A DNA stretch of 64,000 nt, taken from assembly GCF_027271155.1 (NCBI RefSeq), contig NZ_CP114542.1:744001-808000 (forward strand). The letters are read 5' to 3'. This document shows positions 1-7,548 of this stretch, piece by piece. How positions within the stretch are numbered: the stretch's first letter is position 1; every line of letters begins with the position of its first letter. The DNA is from Brevundimonas subvibrioides (GTDB taxonomy: Bacteria; Pseudomonadota; Alphaproteobacteria; Caulobacterales; Caulobacteraceae). The notes under the pieces were generated by a model, which saw nothing but the letters and a program-made list of their open reading frames with translations, made no database searches and had not been told where the DNA came from. A program made the translations under genes and the position numbers.

Positions 1-524
1 GCCAGGTCGTCGCAGTCGGGATAGACGGCCAGGCTGACCGCGATCCTGGAGCCGTCGGGGCTGAGGCGCCAGGCGTTGACGTCGAGCGGCAGGTTCGTGA
101 CCTGGGTCGCCGTGGCCCCGGTCGCATCGGTCTTCCACACCTGGCTGGTTCCGGATTGGCTTGACAGGAAATAGAGGGCTCCGTCCGGGCCCCAGCGAGC
201 GGTGTTGGCCCCCTGGTCCGAGATGGCCAGTCGGCGCGGCGGCGCGTCGCCGGTCAGGTCCTGGATGAACAGGCTGGTGACGCCGCGGTTGGCCTCCATG
301 TCCGTGGCGCGCACGGCATAGACGACCTTGGTCCCGTCGGGGGACACGCGCGGGTCCGACAGCCGGTTGGCGTTCAGCATGTCTGTGTAGGTGAAGGCGC
401 GCCCGGCCGCCTGGGGCGCGACGCTCGTCACGGCGTCCGGGGCCACCGTGACCTCGGCGGCGGCAGGCAGGCCGGTCATCAGGGCGAGGACGGCGGCGGC
501 GGCGAGCAGGGTCGGGTGACGCAT
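1..524 (-). CDS. S9-family peptidase / TolB-like protein, N-terminal part (runs off the window)
   Basis: Only the first 174 codons are present; the rest lies before base 1. The start ATG (522-524) follows a good AAGGAG ribosome site. Residues 1-23 form a Sec signal peptide (alanine- and leucine-rich core ending AAA), so the product is exported. The visible part then has the repeated pattern of a WD40-like beta-propeller (LSDPRVSPDGTKVVYAVR, WGPDGALYFLSS, WRLSPDGSRIAVSL). This is the usual N-terminal domain of acylaminoacyl/dipeptidyl peptidases of family S9, whose alpha/beta-hydrolase domain would be C-terminal and is not visible here. A plain TolB-like propeller protein is the alternative. 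It is divergent from the toxin-antitoxin pair that follows. Confidence 0.7.
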   Translation of the reverse strand, partial: MRHPTLLAAAAVLALMTGLPAAAEVTVAPDAVTSVAPQAAGRAFTYTDMLNANRLSDPRVSPDGTKVVYAVRATDMEANRGVTSLFIQDLTGDAPPRRLAISDQGANTARWGPDGALYFLSSQSGTSQVWKTDATGATATQVTNLPLDVNAWRLSPDGSRIAVSLAVYPDCDDL

Positions 525-636
525 CGGGCGGCTCCTTAAGGAATGCTGGGCGCTGGCGTAGCACCGTGCGGGACGGGGCGGAAGTTGCGGATTGACGTCA
601 GGTTAGCTAAGCTGGTGGGACCAAGGAGATCGAGCG

Positions 637-882
637 ATGACGATCGTCACCGTGCACCAGGCCAAGACCCATCTGTCCAAGCTGATCGCCGCCGCCGAGC
701 GGGGCGAAGACGTGGTCATTGCGCGAGGCACCAAGGCCGCGGTCCGGCTGATCCGTTATGACGCGCCGGTCCTGGTCGAGCGTTCATTCGGTGCGCTCAA
801 GGGCCAGGGGGCCTTCGACGAGTCATTTTTCGATCCGTTGCCGGACGAAGAACTCCGGTTGTGGAATGGTGAGGGTGACTGA
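637..882 (+). CDS. Phd/YefM-type antitoxin (VapB-like)
   Basis: This 81-residue protein begins TIVTVHQAKTHLSKLI, the typical Phd/YefM N-terminal DNA-binding fold, followed by the GEDVVIARGTKAAVRLI segment of that family. The acidic, aromatic C-terminal tail (DESFFDPLPDEELRLW) is the part expected to bind and block the toxin. An AAGGAG ribosome site precedes the ATG. The stop codon overlaps the start of the PIN toxin gene by one base, so the two are translationally coupled. The family represses its own promoter; the 8-base palindrome TTAGCTAA at 603-610 is a candidate operator. Confidence 0.85.
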   Translation: MTIVTVHQAKTHLSKLIAAAERGEDVVIARGTKAAVRLIRYDAPVLVERSFGALKGQGAFDESFFDPLPDEELRLWNGEGD

Positions 883-1265
883 TGCTGTTGCTGGATACCC
901 ACGCGCTGATCTGGTGGGTCTACGGGGACGACCGCTTTCCGGTGCATTTGCGAGGGGAGGTCAGCAACATGTCGCGGCCGGTTTACGTCAGCGCCGTGTC
1001 GGCGATGGAGATCACAACCAAGCACCGGATTGGCAAACTGCCCCAGGCCGCGTCGTTGGCGAACCATTTTCAGGCGACTATCAAAAGGTTGGGCTTCCTC
1101 GAACTGCCGATCTCTGTCGCCGAAGGCGGTCTCGCTGGCAGGATGAAAGGCGAGCACAAGGATCCGTTCGATCGCCTGCTGATCGCTCAAGCCCTCCTGA
1201 ACCATTTGACGCTGGTCTCGAACGAAAAGCTGTTCGACGACTTTGGTGTGGCGCGCATCTGGTAG
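882..1265 (+). CDS. PIN-domain ribonuclease toxin (VapC-like)
   Basis: This 127-residue PIN-domain protein starts MLLLDTHALIWW, which carries the first metal-binding aspartate (D5). Further acidic residues expected in the active site are E43 (AMEITTK) and D94/D97 (HKDPFDRLL). The usual last acidic position falls in LVSNEKLFD, where it is a glutamate rather than the common aspartate. Proteins of this type cut RNA, often tRNA, and arrest growth when the antitoxin is lost. The gene overlaps the antitoxin stop codon by one base. Length and order match type II modules of the HigA-less VapBC kind. Confidence 0.85.
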   Translation: MLLLDTHALIWWVYGDDRFPVHLRGEVSNMSRPVYVSAVSAMEITTKHRIGKLPQAASLANHFQATIKRLGFLELPISVAEGGLAGRMKGEHKDPFDRLLIAQALLNHLTLVSNEKLFDDFGVARIW

Positions 1266-1313
1266 CGGCCACCCGCTTGCCTGCCTTCCCGCCAGAGGCG
1301 ACAAGGGTCGCGA

Positions 1314-2198
1314 ATGGCTGCTTCGCTTCCGACCCCTTCCGATCCTGTGCCGACGCCGACCGGGCGCGGGCATGACCATATCGTCGATGTGCTGATCGCC
1401 GAGCGGGCGCCGGGGCTGACGGGCTCGCCGTTCTGGCCCCTGGTGCGGCCGGGGCTGTATGCGCTGCTCGGCTACGGCAAGGCGCGGCGGATGGCCGACG
1501 CCATCGCCCATCTTTCGGGGCAGGGCACGCTGGAGCATGTGTCCAACCTGCTGGACCTGAAGGTTTCGTCGATGAACCTGGAGCGGGTGCCGACGACGGG
1601 GCGGTGCGTGGTGGTGTGCAACCACCCGACGGGGATTGCCGACGGGATTGCCGTTTATGACGCCCTCCGCACGCGCCGGCCCGACGCGATCTGGTTCGCC
1701 AACGCCGATGCGCTGCGCGTCTCGCCGCGGCTGTCCGAGGTGCTGATTCCGGTCGAGTGGGTGATCGAAAAGCGGACGCGCGAGAAGACCCGCGCCACGC
1801 TGGAAGCCGCCAAAGCGGCGTTCGACGCCGAACGCTGCATCGTCATGTTCCCTGCGGGTCGGCTGGCGCGGGCGGGCAGGGACGGGACCCTGACCGATCC
1901 GGAATGGGCTCCGACAGCCGCATCGATGGCGCGGAAATACGGGGCACCGATCATCCCGATCCATGTGACGGGACCGAACTCGACCCTGTTCCACCTGTTC
2001 AACCGGGTTTCGCCGGAACTGCGGGACATCACCCTGTTCCACGAACTGTTGAACAAGCGAAAGAAGCCGTTCCGGCTGAGCGTCGGCAAGGCGATCCCGC
2101 CGTCGCGGCTGGATATCGACGCGTCTCGGGCAACCTATGCGCTGAAGGCCTTTACGGAGCGGGTCCTGGCCTCGCAGCCCGATGCGGACTTCGCATGA
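1314..2198 (+). CDS. PlsC-like lysophospholipid acyltransferase
   Basis: This 294-residue protein has the acyltransferase signature CNHPTGIADG near residues 103-112, in which the catalytic His and Asp are separated by five residues rather than the four of the classical HX4D box. A second family block, MFPAGRLAR, follows near residue 180. It probably transfers an acyl chain to a lysolipid or glycerol phosphate at the inner face of the membrane; the exact acceptor cannot be read from the sequence. AAGGG lies six bases before the chosen ATG. The stop codon overlaps the tsaE start (ATGA), so it may head the operon that follows. Confidence 0.75.
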   Translation: MAASLPTPSDPVPTPTGRGHDHIVDVLIAERAPGLTGSPFWPLVRPGLYALLGYGKARRMADAIAHLSGQGTLEHVSNLLDLKVSSMNLERVPTTGRCVVVCNHPTGIADGIAVYDALRTRRPDAIWFANADALRVSPRLSEVLIPVEWVIEKRTREKTRATLEAAKAAFDAERCIVMFPAGRLARAGRDGTLTDPEWAPTAASMARKYGAPIIPIHVTGPNSTLFHLFNRVSPELRDITLFHELLNKRKKPFRLSVGKAIPPSRLDIDASRATYALKAFTERVLASQPDADFA

Positions 2199-2677
2199 GT
2201 GGGGTGGTGAAGGTGGCCCTGGCCGACGAGGCGGCGACGACGGCGCTGGGCGCGGCGCTGGCCGGATCGCTGGGCGTCGGCGAGGCGATCCTGCTGCAGG
2301 GACCGCTGGGCATGGGCAAGTCGACGCTGGCGCGCGGGCTGATCCGGGCGCTGACCGGGCCGGACGAGGACGTGCCGTCGCCGACCTTCACCCTGGTGCA
2401 GTTCTACGAGACCGATCCGCCCGTTGCCCATTTCGACCTCTATCGCCTGACCCGGCCGGAAGAGGCGTTCGAGATCGGACTGGACGAGGCGCTGGACGTC
2501 GGATGCGCCCTGATCGAATGGCCCGAGCGGCTGGGCGACGATCTGGACCGGGCGCTGGGGCCGGACCGGCTGTCGATCGTGCTGTCGGAAGACGGCGATG
2601 GCCGCGTTGTGACCGTTTCTGGCGTAGGGGCATGGGCAGGGAAGATCGATGCGGGGATCGAAGGACTGAATGGCTGA
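2195..2677 (+). CDS. tsaE: TsaE, ATPase for tRNA t6A37 synthesis
   Basis: This 160-residue P-loop protein is the ATPase partner of TsaB and TsaD, which put the threonylcarbamoyl group on A37 of ANN-decoding tRNAs. The Walker A motif GPLGMGKST is at residues 36-44, followed by VPSPTFTLVQFYE and HFDLYRL, which are hallmark TsaE blocks, and the IEWPERL motif near the C-terminus. The start is placed at the ATG in the ATGA overlap with the acyltransferase gene, which gives the usual family length. The end overlaps amgK by eight bases. Confidence 0.95.
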   Translation: MSGVVKVALADEAATTALGAALAGSLGVGEAILLQGPLGMGKSTLARGLIRALTGPDEDVPSPTFTLVQFYETDPPVAHFDLYRLTRPEEAFEIGLDEALDVGCALIEWPERLGDDLDRALGPDRLSIVLSEDGDGRVVTVSGVGAWAGKIDAGIEGLNG

Positions 2678-3770
2678 GGTCGAACACGAGCGAGAGGCCC
2701 AACGGGTCGCCTTCCTGAACCAGGCGGGGCTGGGCGCGGCCGCGCGCGCGCCGCTGCCGGGGGACGCCTCGACGCGGCGATACGAGCGGCTGACGACGGC
2801 GTCGGGGACCTCCCTGATGCTGATGGATCAGGTCGCCGCAGCCGAAAGCCCGCCGGCCGATCCGTCGTGGTCGCCGGAGCGGAGGAAGGCCGAGGGCTGG
2901 AACGCGATCGCACGCCTGTCGGCCGGTCGGATCGAGGCCTTCGCGGCCGTGGCGGCGCATCTGCGGTCGGTGGGGCTGTCGGCCCCGGATATCGGGGCTG
3001 TGGATGCGCCGGCCGGGCTGGCGGTGCTGGAAGACTTCGGGGACGATCTGTTCGCGCGGGTGATCGAGGCCGGGACGGACGAGGTGCCCCTGTATCTGGC
3101 GGCGGTCGAGGCGCTGGCGACCCTGCATGCCGCGCCGACGCCGGAAGTGCTGAGCGGGGCGGCGGGCGACTGGCCGCTGCAGGTCTATGACGAGACGGCC
3201 CTGCAGGGTGGGGCCGATCTGTTCGTCGAGTGGTTGCCGAAGCTGAAGCCCGGGCTGGTCTTCGACGGCGCGGCCCGGGCGGAATGGCACGAGGCCTGGG
3301 CCCCGGTGGTGGCCGAGGGCGCGGCCGGGGCCAGCGTCGTGGCCCACCGCGACTATCATGCCGAGAACCTGATCTGGCTGCCGGAGCGGCAGGGCGTGGC
3401 GCGGGTGGGAATGATCGATTTTCAGGATGCGGTGCGGGCGCACCCCGGCTGGGACCTGCATTCGCTGCTGCAGGACGCGCGACGCGACGTGTCTGGCGCG
3501 CTGGAGGCCGAGGCGCTGGAGCGGTATTTCGCCCTGGCCGCAGTGGATGACCGCGCAGCCTTCCTGCGGGCCTATGCCGGACTGGCGGCGCTGAACGAGG
3601 CGCGGATTCTGGGGATCTTCGCGCGGCTGATCGTGCGCGACGGCAAGCCACGCTATGCGGGCTTCATGCCGCGTATGTGGCGGCACCTGAACGCCAATCT
3701 GCAGAAGCCCGGTCTGGAAGGCGTGGCGCGCTGGTTCGACCGGTATGTGCCGGAAGGGGTGCGGGCATGA
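2670..3770 (+). CDS. amgK: AmgK, anomeric N-acetylmuramate/N-acetylglucosamine kinase
   Basis: This 366-residue protein has the aminoglycoside-phosphotransferase fold. It carries the catalytic loop HRDYHAENL (about 226-234) and the metal-binding IDFQDA (about 248-253). In Pseudomonas and Caulobacter the enzyme at this position, next to the MurU nucleotidyltransferase, phosphorylates MurNAc at the anomeric carbon. That feeds cell-wall sugars straight into UDP-MurNAc and bypasses fosfomycin-sensitive synthesis. Assignment rests on the fold plus the tsaE-amgK-murU order. The start overlaps tsaE by eight bases and the stop overlaps murU by four. Confidence 0.85.
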   Translation: MAEVEHEREAQRVAFLNQAGLGAAARAPLPGDASTRRYERLTTASGTSLMLMDQVAAAESPPADPSWSPERRKAEGWNAIARLSAGRIEAFAAVAAHLRSVGLSAPDIGAVDAPAGLAVLEDFGDDLFARVIEAGTDEVPLYLAAVEALATLHAAPTPEVLSGAAGDWPLQVYDETALQGGADLFVEWLPKLKPGLVFDGAARAEWHEAWAPVVAEGAAGASVVAHRDYHAENLIWLPERQGVARVGMIDFQDAVRAHPGWDLHSLLQDARRDVSGALEAEALERYFALAAVDDRAAFLRAYAGLAALNEARILGIFARLIVRDGKPRYAGFMPRMWRHLNANLQKPGLEGVARWFDRYVPEGVRA

Positions 3771-4489
3771 CCGCCCCGAAGACGGCGATGGTGCTGGCCG
3801 CCGGGCTGGGCACGCGGATGCGGCCGCTGACGGACGACCGGCCCAAGGCCCTGGTCGAGGTCGGGGGGCGGGCGCTGATCGACCATGTGCTGGACCGTCT
3901 GGTCGAGGCGGGGGTCGAGCGGGCCGTAGTCAACGTCCACTGGTTCGCGGACCGGCTGGAGGCGCACCTGGCGGCGCGGGGGCGGGGGCCGGAGATCGCG
4001 ATTTCTGATGAACGCGAGACGCTGCTGGAGACGGGCGGCGGGCTGAAGAAGGCCAGACCCCTGCTCGGTGACGGGGCCGTGTTCGTGGCCAATATCGACA
4101 GTGTCTGGACCGATGGCGCGGCCGGAGCGACCTGGGCCGATGAACTGGTGCGGCTGTGGGACCCGGCGACGATGGATGCCTGTCTGCTGCTCGCGCGGCG
4201 CGAGGGATCGATCGGCTTCGAGGGGGACGGAGACTTCTTCCTCGGCAGCGATGGGCGGCTGGCCTTCCGGGGCGAAGCGGCCTCGGCGCCGTTCGCCTAT
4301 ATGGGCGTCCACATCACGCGGTCGGACTATGCGGACGGCGGGCCGGACGGCGCATTCTCGCTGAGCCCCCTGTGGCGCGCGTCGGCGGCGGCGGGGCGGC
4401 TGTACGGCTGTGTTCTGGACGGCGACTGGATGCACGTCGGTGATCCGCAGGCCAGAGACGAGGCCGAAGTCCGGTTAGGGAGCGCGTGA
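3767..4489 (+). CDS. murU: MurU, N-acetylmuramate-1-phosphate uridylyltransferase
   Basis: This 240-residue nucleotidyltransferase begins TAPKTAMVLAAGLGTRMRPLT, the sugar-nucleotide transferase signature. The lysine in DRPKALVEVGG and the aspartate in ANIDSVW are expected to hold the UTP and metal. It would convert MurNAc-1-phosphate, the AmgK product, to UDP-MurNAc. The start is the ATG in an ATGA overlap with amgK, and the stop overlaps the GTG start of addB, so the whole set is probably one transcript. A mannose-1-phosphate guanylyltransferase is the alternative name the sequence alone would allow; the context favours MurU. Confidence 0.85.
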   Translation: MTAPKTAMVLAAGLGTRMRPLTDDRPKALVEVGGRALIDHVLDRLVEAGVERAVVNVHWFADRLEAHLAARGRGPEIAISDERETLLETGGGLKKARPLLGDGAVFVANIDSVWTDGAAGATWADELVRLWDPATMDACLLLARREGSIGFEGDGDFFLGSDGRLAFRGEAASAPFAYMGVHITRSDYADGGPDGAFSLSPLWRASAAAGRLYGCVLDGDWMHVGDPQARDEAEVRLGSA

Positions 4490-7400
4490 CCGCCTTCGAT
4501 CCCTTTGCCGGCGACGCGCCGCGCTGGTTCGCGATTCCCGCGCATCGGCCCTTCCTCGACGATCTGGCGGCGGGCGTGCTGGACTGGCTGGGGGACCATC
4601 CGCCCGAAGTCCTGTCGGACGCGACCCTCCTGCTGCCCAACCGGCGCGCGGCGCGGGCGTTCGGGGCGGCGCTGGCGACGCAGGCCAGCGACCGGCCGGT
4701 GCTGCTGCCCCAGGTGCGGCCACTGGGCGATCTGGAGGAGGACGAGCCGCCGTTCTCGCCGGGTGAACTGGGTCTGGACCTGGCGCCGGCCATAGCGCCC
4801 CTGACGCGCCGTTTCGAGATGGCGCGGATGATCGTGGAGGAGTTCGCGCCCGGCATGCCGCCGATGCGGGCGCTGGAACTGGCCGACAGCCTGGGAGCCT
4901 TTCTGGATTCCTGCCACATCGAGGAGGTGGTCGAGCCCGAACGGGTCGCGGCCCTGGCCCCTGAGGACATGGCCGAGCACTGGCAGGCGTCGGCGAGCTT
5001 CCTGGGTCTGGCGGTCCATGCCTGGCCGAAGCGGCTGGAGGCGATGGGGCTGGTCGATGCGTCCTGGCGACGGACGAAGCTGCTGCGGATGCTGGCCGGG
5101 CGATGGGACAGCCATCCGCCGCAGGGGCCGGTGATCGCGGCCGGATCGACGGGCACGGTCAAGGCGGCGGCGGCCGTGCTGGCGGCGGTGGCGAAGGCGC
5201 CGATGGGATGTGTCGTCCTGCCGGGGCTGGACGCCGATCTGGACGCGGCGGCCTGGGCAGCGATCGACGAACCGCATCCGCAGAGCGCGCTGAAGCGGCT
5301 GCTGGACGATCACGGGGTCGCGCGGGGGGCGGTGCGGCCCTGGTTCCGGCGACCGGTGGAGGCGCGCGTGGAGGCCAGGGGCCTGGCGCGTCAGCGGCTG
5401 ATCCACGAGGCGCTGCGACCTGCGGATGCGACGGCGGACTGGCGCACAGAGATTTCGCGGCTGCGGGCCGAGGCGGCGGCGGCGGGGCAGGCCCCCGATC
5501 CCATCGCGGCGGGGCTGGTGGGTTTGTCGGTCGTTTCGGCGCGGACGGAGGAGGATGCCGCCGGGGCCATCGCCCTGATGATGCGCGAGACGCTGGACGT
5601 CCCGGGGCGGACCTGCGCCCTGGTGACGCCGGATCTGGCGCTGGGACGGCGGGTGGCGGCGCGGCTGGAGCGGTGGGGGGTGACGGCGGATACCTCGTCC
5701 GGCGCGACTCTGGACCGGATGCCGGTCGGGGTGCTGGTCGATCTGTGCGCGCGCTGGATGGCCGGGCCGATGGTGCCGCAGACGGTGCTGGCGGTGCTGA
5801 AGCATGAGTTGACGACCCTGGCCGAGGCAACGGACGAGGCCGTGCGGACGCTGGAAAAGGTCGCCTTCCGGGGCGCGGCGGCGGAGGCATGGACGCGGGT
5901 CGTGCGGCGGCTGGACGAGGCGGCCCTGCCCCGGCGGGACGGCAAGGTGGCGTCGGAGGCCTTGCTGGCGCGGCTGGGCGCGGCGCGGGTGCTGGCGGAT
6001 CGGCTGGAGAGGTTGAGCGGGACGGCGACCGAGGCCTTTGGACCGGAGGCGTCGCTGGACGTGGCGGCACGGAGCCTGACCGGGCTGGTCGAGGCAATGG
6101 CGGGCATCGACGTCTGGTCCGGGCCCGACGGCGAGGCGGCGGCGTCGCTGCTGTCGCAGCTGATCGAGGCCGGGGCATCGCTGGGGGCGGTATCCGCAGA
6201 CGACTTCGCGGAGATGGTCCGCAGCCTGTTGCGCCAGCAGACGGTGCGGACCGGGGGGGCGACCCATCCGTCGCTGCGCATCCTGGGGGCGATCGAGGCG
6301 CGGCTGGTGCGGGCCGACCGGATGATCCTGGCGGGGCTGGAGGAGGGCGTATGGCCGGGACCGGCGCCGACCGATCCCTTCCTGTCGCGACCGATGCGGA
6401 CGGCCCTGGGCCTGCCCTCGCCCGAGCGGCGGGTCGGACAGACGGCACAGGATTTCGTCCAGGCGGCCTGCGCGCCCGAGGCCATCCTGGTGCACACCGA
6501 GCGGCGGGGCGGGCAGCCGGCGGTCCGCTCGCGCTGGCTGTGGCGGCTGGAGATGCTGACCAGGGGTGCGGGTGTGGACATCGAGCGGCGGAGTCCGGCA
6601 CTGGAGGTCGCGCGGGTGCTGGACGCTCCGGCCGATCCGCGTCCAGCCTATGCCCGACGCCCCGCACCGACACCGCCGGTGGATCGGCGGCCGCGCGAGC
6701 TGCCGGTCACGGGCGTGGAGCGGTGGGTGCGCGATCCCTATGCGGTCTATGCCCAGCGGATTCTGGGCCTGCGGGTCATGGACCGGCCGGGGGCCTCGGC
6801 CGAGGCCATGGCGCGGGGCGATGCGGTACACGCCGCCCTTCAGCGGGTGGTCGAGACCTGGCCGGCCGAAATCCCGGACAACTGCGCCGTCGAGATCGAG
6901 CGCTTCCTCCACGAAGCCATGACCGATCGCGGGTTCGACGCGGCGGCGATGGCACGCGAGCGGCCGCTGGCGCGGAACAGCGCGCGCTGGCTGGCGGACT
7001 TCGAGCGGCAACGGCGGGCGCGGGGCGCGACCCTGCTGATCGAGGTGGAAGGCCGGATGACCGTGCCATCCGTGGGCGGAGCGTTCGTGGTGACGGCGCG
7101 GGCCGACCGGATCGAGCTGGACGCCAACGGTGCCGCGGTGATCGACTTCAAGACCGGCTCCACCCCGACCGCCAGACAGGTGCGCCAGGGCTTCGCGCCG
7201 CAGCTGACGCTGACGGCGGCCATCCTGGCCGACGGCGGGTTCGCGCCCCATTCACCCCCGACCGGGGCGGGCGAGCTGCTGTATGTCCGCGTCGTGGGTC
7301 GCAAGGTGCCGGGTGAGGTCGTCGACGTGTCTCGGCCCACGAAGGCCGACCCGGCGGGCGCGGCAGAGATGGCGGAGGCGGCCCTGGAGGGCCTGAAGCG

Positions 7401-7548
7401 CCGGATCGCCGCGTTCGACAACCCCGACACCCCCTATGTCAGCTGGGCGGCCCCGCAGTTCATGGGCAATTTCGGCGGCAACTACGACCATCTGGCGCGT
7501 CTGTGGGAATGGCATGTCGCCAGTGCGGACGAGGAGGCCGACGCATGA
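4486..7548 (+). CDS. addB: AddB, helicase-nuclease subunit for double-strand break repair
   Basis: This 1020-residue protein matches the alphaproteobacterial AddB type, with early LLLPNRRAARAFG and the nuclease motif VIDFKTGS near residues 885-892. With AddA it resects double-strand ends and hands the 3' strand to RecA, taking the place of RecBCD. The GTG start (4486) lies in a GTGA overlap with murU. A longer reading upstream is not needed, because residues 1-40 (FDPFAGDAPRWFAIPAHRPFL) already match the family's usual N-terminus. The stop overlaps addA by four bases. Confidence 0.93.
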   Translation: MTAFDPFAGDAPRWFAIPAHRPFLDDLAAGVLDWLGDHPPEVLSDATLLLPNRRAARAFGAALATQASDRPVLLPQVRPLGDLEEDEPPFSPGELGLDLAPAIAPLTRRFEMARMIVEEFAPGMPPMRALELADSLGAFLDSCHIEEVVEPERVAALAPEDMAEHWQASASFLGLAVHAWPKRLEAMGLVDASWRRTKLLRMLAGRWDSHPPQGPVIAAGSTGTVKAAAAVLAAVAKAPMGCVVLPGLDADLDAAAWAAIDEPHPQSALKRLLDDHGVARGAVRPWFRRPVEARVEARGLARQRLIHEALRPADATADWRTEISRLRAEAAAAGQAPDPIAAGLVGLSVVSARTEEDAAGAIALMMRETLDVPGRTCALVTPDLALGRRVAARLERWGVTADTSSGATLDRMPVGVLVDLCARWMAGPMVPQTVLAVLKHELTTLAEATDEAVRTLEKVAFRGAAAEAWTRVVRRLDEAALPRRDGKVASEALLARLGAARVLADRLERLSGTATEAFGPEASLDVAARSLTGLVEAMAGIDVWSGPDGEAAASLLSQLIEAGASLGAVSADDFAEMVRSLLRQQTVRTGGATHPSLRILGAIEARLVRADRMILAGLEEGVWPGPAPTDPFLSRPMRTALGLPSPERRVGQTAQDFVQAACAPEAILVHTERRGGQPAVRSRWLWRLEMLTRGAGVDIERRSPALEVARVLDAPADPRPAYARRPAPTPPVDRRPRELPVTGVERWVRDPYAVYAQRILGLRVMDRPGASAEAMARGDAVHAALQRVVETWPAEIPDNCAVEIERFLHEAMTDRGFDAAAMARERPLARNSARWLADFERQRRARGATLLIEVEGRMTVPSVGGAFVVTARADRIELDANGAAVIDFKTGSTPTARQVRQGFAPQLTLTAAILADGGFAPHSPPTGAGELLYVRVVGRKVPGEVVDVSRPTKADPAGAAEMAEAALEGLKRRIAAFDNPDTPYVSWAAPQFMGNFGGNYDHLARLWEWHVASADEEADA

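Noticed and set aside
4327..7251. A 974-codon open frame opposite addB
   Set aside because: Arg/Pro/His-rich low-complexity product without any fold, caused by high GC at third codon positions of addB.
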